64,000 nt of DNA from Capra hircus (GCF_001704415.2 NC_030810.1:101506315-101570314), one strand, 5' to 3'. Positions 20,987 through 33,618 are shown, counted from the first letter of the stretch. Notes: a model not told the origin generated them from the letters alone. Translations and numbers: made by a program.

Positions 20987-23300
20987 GTCAGTTCGGTTCA
21001 TTCGCTCAGTTGTGTCCGACTGTTTGCGACCCCATGAATCACAGCATGCCAGGCCTCCCTGACCATCACCAACTGCCAGAGTTCACTCAAACTCATATGC
21101 ATCGAGTCAGTGATGCCATCCAACCATCTCATCTTCTGTCGTCCCCTTCTCCTCCTGCCCCCAATCCCTCCCAGCATCAGGGTCTTTGCCAATGAGTCAA
21201 CTGTTCACATGAGGTGGCCAAAGTATTGGAGTTTCAGCTTCAACATCAGTACTTCCAATGAACACCCAGGACTAATCTACCTTAGGATGCACTGACTGAG
21301 TCTCCTTGCAGTCCAAGGGACTCTCTACAGTCTTCTCCAACACCACAGTTCAAAAGCATCAATTCTTCGGTGCTTGACTTTCTTCACAGTCCAACTCTAA
21401 CATCCACACATGACCACAGGAAAAAACATAGTCTTGACTAAATGGACCTTTGTTGGCAAAGTAATATCTCTGCTTTTTAATATGCTATCTAGGTTGGTCA
21501 TAACTTTTCTTCCAAGGAGTAAGCGTCTTTTTAATTTCATGGCTGCAGTCACCATCTGCAGTAATTTTGGAGCCCCTCAAAATAAAGCCTGTCACTGTTT
21601 CCACTGTTTCCCCATCTATTTCCCATGAAGTGATGGGACCAGATGCCATGATCTTCGTTTTCTGAATGTTGAGCTTTAAGCCAACTTTTTCACTCTCCTC
21701 TTTCACTTTCATCAAGAGGCTTTTGAGTTCCTCTTCATTTTCTGCCATAACGGTGGTGTCATCTGCATATCTGAGGTTACTGATAGTTCTCCTGGCAATC
21801 TTGACTCCAGCTTGTGCTTCATACAGCCCAGCATTTCTCATGATGTACTCTGCATAGAAGTTAAATAAGCAGGGTGACAATATACAACCTTGATGTACTC
21901 CTTTTCCTATTTGGAACCAGTCTGTTGTTCCATGTCCAGTTCTAACTGTTGCTTCCTGGCCTGCATACAGGTTTCTCAAGAGGCAGGTCAGGTGGTCTGG
22001 TATTCCCATCTCTTTCAGAATTTTCCACAATTTATTGTGATCCACACAGTCAAAGGTTTTGGCATAGTCGATAAAGCAGAAGTAGATGTTTTTCTGGAAC
22101 TCTCTTGCTTTTTTGATGACCCAGGAAATGTTGGCAATTTGATCTCTGGTTCCTCTGCCTTTGCTAAAACCAGCTTGAACATCTGGAAGTTCATGGTTCA
22201 CGTACTGCTGAAGCCTGGCTTGGAGAATTTTGAGCATTACTTTACTAGCATGTGAGATGAGTGCAATTGTGCGGTAGTTTGAGCATTCTTTGGCATTGCT
22301 TTTCTTGGGATTGGAATGAAAACTGACCTTTTCCAGTCCTGTGGCCACTGCTGAGTTTTCCAAATTTGCTGGCATACTGAGTGCAGCATTTTCACAGGAA
22401 ATCTTTTTAAATCTTTTTAAATCTTTTAGGATTTAAAATAGCTCAACTAGAATTCCATCACCTCCACTAGCTTTGGTCGTAGTGATGCTTTCTAAGGCCC
22501 ACTTGACTTCACATTCCAGGATGTCTGGCTCTGGGTGAGTGATCACACCATTGTGATTATCTGGGTCGTGGAGCTCTTTTTTATACAGTTCTTCTGTGTA
22601 TTTCTGCCACTTTTTCGTAATATCTTCTGCTTCTGTTAGGTCTATACCATTTCTGTCCTTTATCGAGCCCATCTTTGCATGAAATGTTCCCTTGGTATCT
22701 CTCATTTTCTTGAAGAGATCTCTAGTCTTTCCCATTCTGTTGTTTTCCTCTATTTCTTTGCATTGATCACTGAGGAAGGCTTTCTTATCTCTCCTTACTA
22801 TTCTTTGGAACTCTGCATTCAGATGCTTATACCTTTCCTTTTCTCCTTTGCTTTTTGATTCTCTTCTTTTCACTGCTATTTGTAAGGCCTCCCCCAGACA
22901 GCCATTTTGCTTTTTTGCATTTCTTTTCCATGGGATGGTCTTGATCCCTGTCTCCTGTACAATGTCATGAACCTCATTCCATAGTTCATCAGGCACTCTA
23001 TCTATCAGATCTAGGCCCTTAAATCTGTTTCTCACTTCCACTGTATAATCATAAGGGATTTGATTTACATCACACCTGAATGGTCTAGTGGTTTTCCCCA
23101 CTTTCTTCAATTTAAGTCTGAATTTGGCAATGAGGAGTTCATGATCTGAGCCACAGTCAGCTCCCAGTCACATTTGCTGACTGTGTAGAACTTCTCCATC
23201 TTTGGTTGCAAGAATATAATCAATCTGATTTCAGTGTTGACCATCTGGTGATGTCCATGTGTAGAGTCTTCTCTTGTGTTGTTGGAAGAGAGTGTTTGGA
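20987..23300 (-). mobile_element. BovB LINE copy C
   Basis: About 2.3 kb of BovB on the minus strand. The 3' end is at 20987; 5' truncation lies in the endonuclease domain near 23300, where the plus strand loses similarity after GTTGTTGGAAGAGAGTGTTT. Minus frames 22433-23110 (225 codons, linker region, MKKVGKTTRPF start) and 21485-22375 (296 codons, RT with FIDYAKTFDCVDH and RYADDTTVM) are the main surviving pieces. They are separated by a small expansion of AAATCTTTTT units at 22398-22430 that breaks the ORF. Confidence 0.96.
22398..22430. repeat. AAATCTTTTT tandem units inside BovB
   Basis: Three units of an AAATCTTTTT motif sit where other BovB copies have a single CATCTTTCAGGATTT-like segment. 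This is a local slippage expansion. Confidence 0.85.
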
Positions 23301-25243
23301 AAAGGTACCAGAACCTATATACATTCAGGTACACTTCCTTTGCCCATCGAGAAACAGTAGGTCAAGAGATTAAGAAGTACCTAAAACCACATGACCTGTA
23401 AATTGAGAATCCTGAGCCTGGAATTCAGGCTTCAATAATAGGGTGAATTTTGCAACTAAATGGTGGGTTTCCTAGAGCTCATTCCTGGAGCCTGGAGTTT
23501 GGAGACCTGTAGAGGGAGCATCTTTCTAGATAGAGAAAACTATAAGAATTATGAATTGTGTAATAGTGTTGGTCTCCACATCTTTTGTTTTGATAGTCAG
23601 ATGTGGCAAGAAAAGAGAGCAATCTGAAAATGGTCTCCCTGTGGGTTTTGACTGCTTATCTCTGCAATATGACTCAGGTGAGGTGAAAGGCTCTGATTTT
23701 CTTCCCTGATGCCTGTGTTTTCATTGTATAGCTTTGCAGTAGATTCCAAGATCTGCCTGTAGAAGTAAGAAGTGCATCCTGTTCCAGGAAATTACTGTTT
23801 AGTCAAGTTACACACATTTGCTTCAGAGGATGCTCTCTGTATTTCCTTGTCCTGTGCTTCCGCCTCAGCCCAGAACAAAACCAGGGGCTCAACGGTGGGG
23901 ACTTGAGTGTGATGGGGGCAGAACCTTAACATTCACATGGCCCTTTATAAATGCCCAGACACACATACATATTATCACACCTAACAGCTGCAATTAGAAA
24001 GGGAGATTTTCCCATTAAAAAAAGGCTGCTGCTTTAGTGTGGGAAGGGGCCAGGTCACTGTCCCAGCACAAGACTGTGGAATGATGACCACTGTGTGTGT
24101 GCAATCCAAGAAGAGGATGTCAGCACAAGAACAACCATGGGGCCCATGAAAATTAACCAAGACAAAAGGGAGGGCAGAGGGGAGACCCTCACTCTGCTGC
24201 AAGAGGAGCTCAGCAACCTGAGTTCTGCTGAATGATGATCATACAAGAGGAGAGGAGCACAAAGTATATAGTAGTTCTGGATCTCATCTGCTGCAGCCAT
24301 TCTCTCAGGATGTGGAATGACTTAGAAGATGGAGAGTCTTTATCAGTAATGGAGTGGGCAGGGCCTTTCAGCAAGATCACTGACTTTCACCAGTCTTCTG
24401 CCAACTTCCTCTTCTCATCAGAAAACACCAGGTAACCTTCTGTAAGAGCCCTTAGGCTTTCAAACAAAGCGTGGCTCAGGGCTAAGCTCACTCCCAGGGT
24501 CACCTCCTACTTAAGGATATGGGAAGTCTAAGGGGGGTTGATACAAGGTGGGAAAGGATTGAAGTCCTCTTCAGAATAGGGCTTGTCTAGCACTGGGAAA
24601 GGAGCGGCCCCCTTTCCATATGACTGTGAGTACTAGTAAGAAATTCCTCTCTACTAAATGCCTCTCCCACCTGATTTATGACTGAACATCTTCAAGAGAT
24701 GGCAAAGACTTTCCTCTGCACCTCAGGGTGAAATGGGAAGCAGCAAATGAAGATGTCTTTGTAAGGGAATGGACTGAGTAACAAAAGGCATATTTATACC
24801 CATCACTGGCAAAAAGACAATACCTGACATGGTTTATATCACTATGAAAAACTCAGTTAACAGTGAGCAACTTAAGATAGTCTCTTTCTTCTTCCTGGAA
24901 GAGAATATAAAACCTATTGTCCTCTAACAATTCAAACTTTTGTCTCCAAAGAAAAATCAGTCACATAGGGAAAAGAAGAATATTGAGGTCATCATCTGTG
25001 CACACACACCCATGAGTCTGCTAACCCTGGGAGTCTTACTCATGGAGGAGTTTGGGTGGGTTTTTTGGAAAGGGACATTCTAGTGACATTGCTGCTAGTA
25101 TCAGCCATTTCTCCAGCAGATATGTTGGTTGTTGGTTTAGATTAGAATACTTCACTGAAACTAAACCCGTAAACAAACAAAAATAACCCCACCACATCTT
25201 GTGTTGCACAAAGAATGGGAACCTTGGTCATTTACACAAGGGT
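23301..25243. other. Unique region, no gene recognised
   Basis: About 1.9 kb of non-repeat-looking sequence. One stretch on the plus strand (about 24310-24432) has an acceptor-like CATTCTCTCAG and a donor-like CACCAG/GTAACC around a continuously open segment (MWNDLEDGESLS...). I do not recognise a product, so I do not call an exon. A (CA) run lies near 25000-25010. Confidence 0.4.
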
Positions 25244-25253
25244 TGCCAAGATC

Positions 25254-26591
25254 AGTTTTCATTTCAATCCCAAAGAAAGGCAATGCTAAAGAATGCTCAA
25301 ACTAATGCACAATTGCACTCATCTCACATGCTAGTAAAGTAATGCTCAAAATTCTCCAAGCCAGGCTTCAAGAATACGTGAACCGTGAACTTCCAGATGT
25401 TCAAGTTGGTTTTAGAAAAGGCAGAGGAACCAGAGATCAAATTGCCAACATCCACTGGATCATCGAAAAAGCAAGAGAGTTCCAGAAAAACATCTACTTC
25501 TGCTTTATTGACTATGCCAAAGCCTTTGACTGTGTGGATCACAATAAATTGTGGAAAATTCTGAAAGAGATGGGAATACCAGACCACCTGACCTGCCTCT
25601 TGAGAAAACCTGTATGCAGGTCAGGAAGCAACAGTTAGACCTGGACATGGAACAACAGACTGGTTCCAAATAGGAAAAGGAGTATGTCAAGGCTGTATAT
25701 TGTCACCCTGCTTATTTAACTTCTATGCAGAGTACATCATGAGAAATGCTGGGCTGGAAGAAGCACAAGCTGGAATCAAGATTGCCGGGAGAACTATCAG
25801 TAACCTCAGATATGCAGATGACACCACCCTTATGGCAGAAAATGAAGAGGAACTCAAAAGCCTCTTGATGAAAGTGAAAGAGGAGAGTGAAAAAGTTGGC
25901 TTAAAGCTCAACATTCAGAAAACGAACATCATGGCATCTGGTCCCATCACTTCAAGGGAAAAAATGGGGAAACAGTGGAGACAGTGACAGGCTTTATTTT
26001 GAGGGGCTCCAAAATCACTGCAGATGGTGACTACAGCCATGAAATTAAAAGACGCTTACTCCTTGGAAGGAAAGTTATGACTAACCTAGACAGCATATTA
26101 AAAAGCAGAGACATTACTTCACCAACAAAGGTCTGTCTAGTCAAGGCTATGTATGGTTTTTCCTGTGGTCATGTATGGATGTGAGAGTTGGACTGTGAAG
26201 AAAGCTGAGTGCCAAGGAACTGATGCTTTTGAACTGTGATGTTGGAGAAGACTCTTGAGAGTCCCTTGGACTGCAAGGAGATCCAACCAGTCCATCCTAA
26301 AGGAGATCAGTCCTGGGTGTTCACTGGAAGGACTGATGTTGAAGCTGAAACTCCAATACTTTGGCCACCTGATGTGAAGAGCTGACTCATTTGAAAAGGC
26401 CCTGATGCTGGGAGGGATTGAGGGCAGGAGAAGAAGGGGACGACAGAGGATGAGATGGTTGGATAGCATCACCGACTCAATGGACAGGAGTTTAGGTGAA
26501 CTCCAGGAGTTGGTGATGGACAGGGAGGCCTGGCGTGCTGCGATTCATGGGGTCTCAAAGAGTCGGACATGACTGAGCGACTGAACTGAAC
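25254..26591 (+). mobile_element. BovB LINE copy D
   Basis: A 5'-truncated BovB starting AGTTTTCATTTCAATCCCAAAG at the start of the RT domain and ending in CTGAACTGAAC. A 10-bp target-site duplication TGCCAAGATC lies at 25244-25253 and 26592-26601. The RT frame is broken near 25600 (frame 25342-25638 then 25700-25987 then 25975-26184). Motif C RYADDTTLM is intact. Confidence 0.97.
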
Positions 26592-26601
26592 TGCCAAGAT
26601 C

Positions 26602-27149
26602 CCAGCTTGGCCTAGAGATACAACCAGACATTTTAATACTGAGATGAAACCTTAATGGGAGAGAAGCCACCCGAGGGAGGATGGACACTGATACTTGAAC
26701 ACAGGAACCATGATAAGTGGACTTTGAATATGGGCAGGACTGTTCATGGTCTTTGAAACTTGAAAAGCCCAAGACATTGTTCAGAAGATGTAATTAGCAA
26801 GAACATTTCAGGAAAGCTAAGATGCTTCATCTTAAAGAAGGAAGTTTATTAGACAGATTCTGTACATGTGCTGAAGGGTGGCAGAGAGTTTCTTATGGTC
26901 CGTTTACTCTCTGCAGTCTCGTTTACTAGGGGTTCCTCAGCTTGCATTTGCCAAAGAGGGACAGAGGAAGGGAGGTGAGGTGTAGACCAGGAAGAATGCA
27001 AATGAACAGATCCACTAGGGACTGTTACTTGAAACTTGGTCCCAGAACTGTGTTCAGCCTAATCACTTTTTCAAGGTTAGTTCTTATGTTCTGCCTGCAC
27101 AGATGATCTCCATTAACCAAGACAGAAGTGGTTAGCAGGTAGCAGCTAC
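26602..27149. other. Unique sequence, nothing recognised
   Basis: Intergenic sequence downstream of the NBPF-like terminal exon. No repeat recognised. Confidence 0.4.
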
Positions 27150-27163
27150 CAGAGCTTTATTAT

Positions 27164-27371
27164 TCAGTCTTCTATTTGTTGGGAGTTATTCTCTTTATAT
27201 TGGGAGTACTTACTGGCTCTGTCCACAGCAGAACTGGTGTCCTGCACATCACACACACAGGCATTGCTGCTGGGAGGCTTGTAGGAGTCGTGCTGACTGG
27301 AATGCATCAGATACTTTTCATCTAGTGGGTCCTCTAGGACTTCATTCGCTTCTTCTTCCTGGAGCCCCATG
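27164..27371 (-). pseudogene. NBPF-like terminal exon with Olduvai (DUF1220)-like domain
   Basis: A pyrimidine-containing acceptor (CCCCAACTCAAGCTCAG) precedes the exon at 27371. The exon is open for 68 codons, with the residues ANEVLEDPLDEKYLMHSSQ and then SYKPPSS and DTSSAVDRA. The pattern EVLxDxLDxxY, SYxPxSS, and a closing VDR matches the Olduvai domain skeleton of NBPF proteins. A stop codon (TGA, 27164-27166) is followed two bases later by AATAAA (27156-27161 on the minus strand), giving an almost absent 3' UTR before the polyadenylation signal. No premature stop is present in this exon. Confidence 0.6.
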
Positions 27372-27795
27372 CTGAGCTTGAGTTGGGGATGGAGAAGGAA
27401 GCAGACAAGACGGGAGATGAAAATAAGGCAAACTGAAACCACAGCCTGACAGCTGGTGCTCACCTGAAGCTCATGGAGGAGACACCAGAAACCAAAGGGG
27501 TCATCGTCTCAAAGAGGAAAAAAAAAACCAACATAACAATTCACTTCCGACTGGTGTTTCAGTGTGCCCACAGTTGGAGTAAGAGAGAGAGCAATATGTG
27601 TTTAGTGGACTGATCTCATGGAGGAAGTAGACTCAATGTCACCTCTAAAATATATGCTGACATACAGGACACTCAGAGACCTATAATACTGACATTAAAA
27701 TGCTGTGAACAAATTTTATGCAATAGTATATGAAAGGGTCCATTGAATACTGTCTCCTGACAGAATAACCGCCTAGGGCTCTTGTAGCTTTTAAG

Positions 27796-27815
27796 TCTCT
27801 CTCTCTCTCTCTCTT
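27796..27815. repeat. (TC)n microsatellite
   Basis: About nine TC units lie just left of a BovB 3' fragment. Confidence 0.9.
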
Positions 27816-27840
27816 TAAATATTTGATGATTGACTTTACC

Positions 27841-28163
27841 TTGGACTGCAAGGAGATCAAACCAGTCAATCCTAAAGGAAATCACTCCTGAATACTCATT
27901 GGAAGGACTGATGCTGAAGCTGAAATTCCAACACTTTGGCCACCTGATGCAAAGAACTGACTCATTGGAAAAGACCCTGATGCTGGGAAAGATTGAAGGC
28001 AGGAGAAGAGGATGACAGAGGATGAGATGGTTGGATGGCATCACCGACTCGATAGATATGAGTCTGAGCAAACTCCGGGAGTTGGTGATAGACAGGGAGG
28101 CCTGGCGTGCTGCAGTCCATGGGGTGGCAAAGAGTCGGACATGACTGAGCGACTGAAGGGAAC
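27841..28163 (+). mobile_element. BovB LINE copy E, 3' fragment
   Basis: Only the last ~320 bp of BovB: it starts TTGGACTGCAAGGAGATCAAACC and ends GAGCGACTGAAGGGAACTGG. It encodes the C-terminal WTARRSNQSILKEI region out of context. No clear target-site duplication. Confidence 0.95.
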
Positions 28164-28164
28164 T

Positions 28165-29090
28165 GGACTATGAAGCATCTCCCAACATATATTAGAAAAA
28201 ATGTGCAGGAAAATAAGGCAAGCATCTCACTTTGGTTTTTAACTAAGTTTTTAGAAAATAGAGACTAGAGTTCTCTGTTCAGTTTACCTTTAGTTCAGAA
28301 TGACTCCAGTTAAGTAAACTTGAGGAATTACTAAGAAATGGTGACTAATACAAGAACTTCAGTGAGAACAGATAACATGGGTTAAAGGACACATCATTGT
28401 ATGATGAATGAATGAAACAGGAACAATCAGCAGCTTCTGGTTTCTCCTGGATCTGGGACCTTTGGCCTCTGGGTCTCTTGCTTCAGGACTCCTGTCTAGT
28501 TTTCACCACTCCATTACCAGCCCTTTCATCACTCAGAGTTACCTGGCTGCCAGTGACTCCTGTCTGTCTTCACCCTTCTTATCGTGGTGATTTTCTGTGA
28601 ACCAAAAATAGAGCTGGTGGGAAATTGAGCAAGGCCCATTTCATGTTTTACAGATACAAGGGCCTATCTGACCAGAGACACAATACTCTATATGTTTGTT
28701 CAGAATGCTCTGGGAGAATTATTCCAGGAGGGCTCCAAAAGTTGTGATGAAGGAGGCAGTTGTAACAATGCGGCCTCCAGCCCCATGTATTCTCTACTGT
28801 ACTCGCCCCCAGCCAGTCTGTGGAGACTGTCATGGTCCCCAGAATACAAGCTGAACAGCAGGTGTAGTGTAAGCACCTGACAGTCTTCTTCTTTTGAAAT
28901 TGTAACCCAAGTGAGTGATATTATTACTGCTTCCTGAGGCATTCACTTCAAAGACAGCTATTTCAAAGAATCACAAGGAGAGCTACAGGACTAGATGAAA
29001 AGGCAGGCTGCCCCATCTCTGAAGTTTCTCTTCTTTCAGGAGACCCTGCTTGATTTAAATAGTTGGTGTTTGGCCATTTGTTTTTCCTTA
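28165..29090. other. Unique intronic sequence with an exon-like ORF
   Basis: On the minus strand an acceptor-like CACCTGCTGTTCAG (about 28855-28868) opens a frame of about 49 codons down to 28700, beginning LYSGDHDSLHRLAGGEYSRE and ending in a stop. Its phase would accept splicing from the 31165-31267 exon. I cannot match it to a known NBPF exon, so it remains a candidate alternative terminal exon only. Confidence 0.3.
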
Positions 29091-29092
29091 CC

Positions 29093-29300
29093 GTGGGGCT
29101 TCCTAGATAACTCAGTGTTAAACAACCCGCCTGCCAATGCCGGAGACGTAGGTTTGATCCTTGGGTCAGGAAGATCCCCTAGAGGAGGAAATGACAACCC
29201 ATTCCAGTATTCTTGCAAGGAAAATTCAGTGGACAGAGGATCCTAGCAAGCTATAGTCCACGGGGATCACAATGAGTCGCACACAACTGAGCATGCACCA
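29093..29300 (+). mobile_element. Bov-tA SINE
   Basis: The tRNA-like head GGGGCTTCCTAGATAACTCAG with B-box-like GGTTTGATCC at about 29151 is followed by the BOV-A part (CAACCCATTCCAGTATTCTTGC) and ends ACACAACTGAGCATGCACC. Diverged and inactive. Confidence 0.9.
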
Positions 29301-29829
29301 TCTTTGCCTTTCTGCACTTTAATTCCCTCTTTTCTATTTTAAAGTCACCAATAAAGAGTGAATCTATGAAACTCTAGGCGGGGGGGAAGCCAGGTACAGA
29401 AGTGTTGGACAGGTACATCTGGTATTAATTGAAAGGATGAAAAGAAAAATCAGTGTCTGTCAAGATGAACAGCATTGTTTTGAATGACATGAAGATAAAC
29501 CATATTAGTAAGGAGGCCCTTAAGAGTAATTAAAATTCTGACTAATAATTGCATCACTCTGTGGGATTTCATGATTTTGTAATTATGGTACAAATATTTC
29601 TCATAGATATCCAACTAGAATGTGAGCTCTGTGAGGCTAAAGAAAGTGCCGTATGACCCAACTTACAGTACCCAGTACAGCATGCATGCCAGAGTAGGCA
29701 ATCAGTTAATATTTAGAACCACATAATCCTAATACGAGACTCAGCATTGACAGTCATCTAACCTATCTGATGCCTGAATTGCCTCACAAGTAAATGATCT
29801 TCTACAGATTGTCTTTCAAACTCTATTCC
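29301..29829. other. Unique sequence, nothing recognised
   Basis: A G run lies near 29380. No repeat or exon recognised. Probably intronic to the NBPF-like locus. Confidence 0.4.
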
Positions 29830-29831
29830 TT

Positions 29832-29950
29832 GTTGTTGTTCAGTCACTATATCCTGTCTGACTCTTTGAGACTTCATGGACTGTAGCCCACCAGGCTCCT
29901 CTGTCCTCTACTAAGTTTGCTCAGATTCATGTCTGAGTCTCTATTCCTTA
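29832..29950 (-). mobile_element. BOV-A/BovB-related 3' fragment, antisense
   Basis: GTTGTTGTTCAGTCACTATATCCTGTCTGACTCTTTGAGAC followed by CCACCAGGCTCCTCTGTCC is the antisense 3' part of a Bov-tA or BovB element. The tRNA-like head is missing. Confidence 0.8.
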
Positions 29951-30794
29951 GAGTTGCTATAAAGTGTCAGAGGAGGTGAAGGCAGAGACTAGGGAGAAAG
30001 AGGATCTCCAGACCTAGGCTTCCTTCAATTAAGTATCTCTGCTTTAGTGACTCTTTCACATTTGAGCTGCTCAGATTTCACTTCAGCCAAGGTTAAAAGA
30101 TGTCTTGAATGCCACAATCTATTAAAACCTTTTATTTGAAACTCTCCAAGGATGGGCAATGCTGGTCCTTTCAATAATAATAATAATTATTTATTATTTA
30201 ATTTTTCAAATAATTAGAAAAATATTTAATAATTCATTTTCTAGGCATAGCTGCTCAGTTATCTATCTAGTCAATGGCCCTACCAGCTAACACTCCTCAT
30301 AGTCTGACACTTAGAAAAAAAAATCAAATGTGCCAGAGAAACATTATTATCAAGAAAGGCACTTGAGAATGTTGGAAATTAGGAGTGTACTTTCCCAGCC
30401 ATGGCCAAGTTTCAGGCTTGTCAAGAGCAGAGTCCTCCCAGTCCCCTGCTGCCACTCCCCAGAGGCCTAGTCTAACAGAGGCCCAGGCTTGAGACAGGAT
30501 AACCTGGGGCAGCCACCATCAGGAAGCCCCTCTCAGGAGCCAGGACTGTTTTGCCACCATGGATTCCTTGAGTTGAGACTGCATAGCTAAAACAATAGCC
30601 CGTGATTCACAGCTTACTTTCCAAATGTGATTTGCAGTTGTGCAGAAATACTTTGCCCTCAAATGTGCTCTACAATATAAATCAAATCTAATATTAAAAA
30701 AAAGATGACAATCGCCACACCTATAAAAAAAAGCAAGAATAAGTATTATAATTAAGCAAATATTTGTTGAGAGCTTCACATGTGTGTGAGATGG
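29951..30794. other. Unique sequence with an AT-rich patch
   Basis: An AT-rich, (TAA)n-like patch lies at 30172-30235. Otherwise nothing recognised; probably intronic. Confidence 0.4.
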
Positions 30795-30972
30795 TTCTAA
30801 CCGCTGGTCATTGTGCATTTAATCTTCATAACCCTCTGAAGTAAATACTGTTGGTGTTCCCATTTTACAGATGAGGTTGCTGAGGTAACTGAGATGCAGT
30901 CAAGTTGAGTTCATTTGCCCAAGGTCACAGCTAGAAGCTACATTACTGGTGTTCCAACCCAGGCATGTGACT
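30795..30972 (-). mobile_element. MIR SINE, antisense
   Basis: CCCATTTTACAGATGAGG, then TTGCCCAAGGTCACAGCTAG, then CCAACCCAGGCATGTGACTCCA: the reverse complement of the MIR core and tRNA-derived part, in order. Confidence 0.9.
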
Positions 30973-31164
30973 CCATTTTATTCGTATATTACGTCAGGGA
31001 GAATCCAGAGACCTAACTAGTCCCCCATCAGTTCCCACAGCTTTGCAGGCTGTCTTTGTCTAGCTCTGTGCCTGCGTGTACATTTCTGCCCTTCTGTTTT
31101 CTCTTTATTCTACTGCCTGGGGCTTCCCCACTTGACACACTTTCCCACACAGCTTCCTCCTTAC

Positions 31165-31267
31165 CCAAGCCATGTAGCCAGTCTCCTCTTCTCTGCCAGC
31201 TCCCCTTCCTCAAAGGGCACTTTCTCCTCCAGCACAGATTCAATGAGGTCCTTGTACTCTTCACACT
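31165..31267 (-). pseudogene. NBPF-like coiled-coil exon (103 nt)
   Basis: The exon is bounded by an acceptor GTGTCTGTTTCCCCAG and a donor GTAAGG. In the frame set by the upstream exon it reads KCEEYKDLIESVLEEK and then FEEGELAEKRRLA with no stop. This parallels the NBPF segment with the order YEECKDLIKSML, then FKEEKLAEQL. The fit of residues, phase and splice signals makes a chance frame unlikely. It appears undamaged on its own. Confidence 0.65.
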
Positions 31268-31835
31268 CTGGGGAAACAGACACACTGTCTTAGGGGAAGC
31301 TGGCCCTGCTGCTGCGGTCCAGCCTTCAAGGGATGAGGAGGGACCACCCCAGGACAGATATCACCTGGGTACCAGGCTCCACGCAGGGAATCCCACATCT
31401 GATTCCTCAGCCTCCCAGCTACTAGCATTTGATTCCCCCCAAATTAGAGCTGGGGAGAGAGAACCTCATAGAGGGTAAAATAACTCAAGATAATTCAACC
31501 GGAATGAAGCAAAGTCAGAATTCACATACTCTGAGTGTGAACTGACTCCAAATCTTGGGCCACTTTACCAAACCTTGCAGACTCTTAAGGAAAATATGAG
31601 CCTGGGCACACAGTAGGAATTCCCTGTGTGTTTGGGAAGGCTCTGAGGACTGTAGGCTGATAGTTACCCCATGCTGAGTTTCAGTGATTCCCTTAATATT
31701 TCAAAGTTTTTAAAGTTTACTTGGATACTTCTGTGCAAAAGTGCACATGAAGAGAAAAAAGCCTGAAAGACATATGCTCAAATGCTAAGGGTGTTGTGTT
31801 AGGTTGGAAGGAGGACTAATGCACTGTGTTTGCCA
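31268..31835. other. Intron sequence, nothing recognised
   Basis: Between the coiled-coil exon and an MIR. No repeat or exon recognised. Confidence 0.4.
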
Positions 31836-31837
31836 AG

Positions 31838-31995
31838 GCCCTATTCTAGTAATTATCACCCTGTAATCATCACCACTCCCTGAGGAGGTAGATACTACTC
31901 CTGTTACCATTACAGATAAGGAAACTGAGGCATGGAGAAGACGAACAACATGTATTTGAACCCAGAAGTCTGGCATCAGGACACAGGTTCTTAAT
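31838..31995 (-). mobile_element. MIR SINE, antisense
   Basis: CCATTACAGATAAGGAAACTGAGGCA and TTGAACCCAGAAGTCTGGCATC are the reverse complement of the MIR core and 5' part. Right edge approximate. Confidence 0.85.
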
Positions 31996-33618
31996 CCCTA
32001 CACTGTGCTATCTTTACATGAAGATGTTGGATGGTATCCTTCCTTCTCTAATTTCAAAGAAGCTGTATTATGATTACAATAAAAGATGTAAAGAAAGAAT
32101 GTCCTTACATTCCCATACCCCAATGCTTGTCATTTAACTTCTTTGATAAGTAGGCTTTAAACTTTTTCTTCATGTAAAACAATAGATGATTTATTGTAGA
32201 TATTACATTCAGCCACAACTGAGAAGAGAACTAGTCCGTAGTATCACAGGTCCAGGGCAAAGGACCAAAGGGGACAGCTTTGATATGAGTAAGGTGGGTC
32301 TCTCAAAGGTAGTTGAGGCAATCAGAATGGTCCTAGATGTTCCAGATCCATTGAGACAAGTTCTAGATAGTAGGCATGCAGTCCACAATTTGTACCAGCA
32401 ACTCTGGTGCTTGCTTCCCTTGTTTCTGCTTCTGTAGCTTCCATGGGTGTACAAATTCACTTGGACCTCTGCCTCATCTTTCTTCTTTGTGCTTCAGCCT
32501 GACCATTTGCTTCTTCCTCCACTTTGCTCACATGGTGCAGAGGTTTATCAAAAGATGGCGCTAGGGCCGAGAGCTAATTTTAACTTTTTAGTCTATGTCA
32601 GTAAGTTGGATAGAAAATTTTATCCCCCATTGGTTTATTGAAAAATAATCATAAAAAATTGAAAGCAAACAACTTCAGTGTCACTAAGAATCCTCCCCTT
32701 TTATCCCTGTCCCTCTTGTTCTCTTGTTCCCTCATTCCTCAGTCATGACAGCTCCACCTGTCCTCTCAATCTTGAACAGGCTTGAGATGCTCCAGTGGGT
32801 TTTCAAATGTGAAGGCTGACTGTGGAGCATGAAGTGCTAGTTTCTTCACTGACCTGGCCCATTCCTGGGACTGGAAGTCTCCTCCACTTGGCCTCATTTT
32901 CATTTGGGCTGTGCGTCTCAAAGTCCAGATCTTGGACTTGCTTGCTGTCTAATTCATATTCATATTCAGGGAGAGACAGCAAAGGTGTTAAGGAGCCTCT
33001 GAGTTCCAGGAAATACCTCAATCTCACAAGAGTGTGAGAAATGTCTTCTTTGAAGATATACGAGGAAAGGATCTTGCTCCAGACATCAGGACTTCCCTTG
33101 TTGTCTGCTACCAGTGTTCTCATTTCCGATTTCTATGGTTCAGTTGGGAGCAGACAGCTTTAAGCTCCTTTAAGATAGGCAGGATATCCTATCACTTCAT
33201 TCTCCCCTCATGCAGCTAGCACCGTGCTTTGAAAATGGATGAGCTGCAAAAATTTGAATTAATCCTAAGACATTTAAGCCAACAATGATGTTATATGTTT
33301 ATAGAATCTGATATTATATTGTATGTTTATAAAATCTGAAATGTATTCCTGGGAGAGAAAAGAAAGTTTACTTCCTGAATGAGATCTTCGCCTCTATTCC
33401 TCCTATACTCTCACGGCAAATTTTATTTCTTCATGCCTCAGTGTCTCCATCCTCTGCAAAGTGGGGGTAAACTACCTGTTTCTACCTTTCTAGCAGTGTA
33501 GTAAGGAAGAGATTATTTTGATGAAGGAGGGAAAAGAAAGTCTGGAGCTTGTTTAGTTTCTTTGGGGAAAGATGGACAATCATTTATCACTATGGTGACT
33601 GTGACCCTGAGGACTTAC
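31996..33618. other. Intron sequence, nothing recognised
   Basis: Holds a 106-codon minus-strand open frame (32803-33123) without recognisable motifs or good splice signals. Otherwise unique. Confidence 0.4.

Noticed and set aside
24310..24432. Open segment with acceptor- and donor-like ends
   Set aside because: No recognised product and no partner exon; splice-like signals of this quality occur by chance.
32803..33123. 106-codon minus-strand frame inside the NBPF-like locus
   Set aside because: Residues do not fit any NBPF segment I can recall and splice signals are weak.
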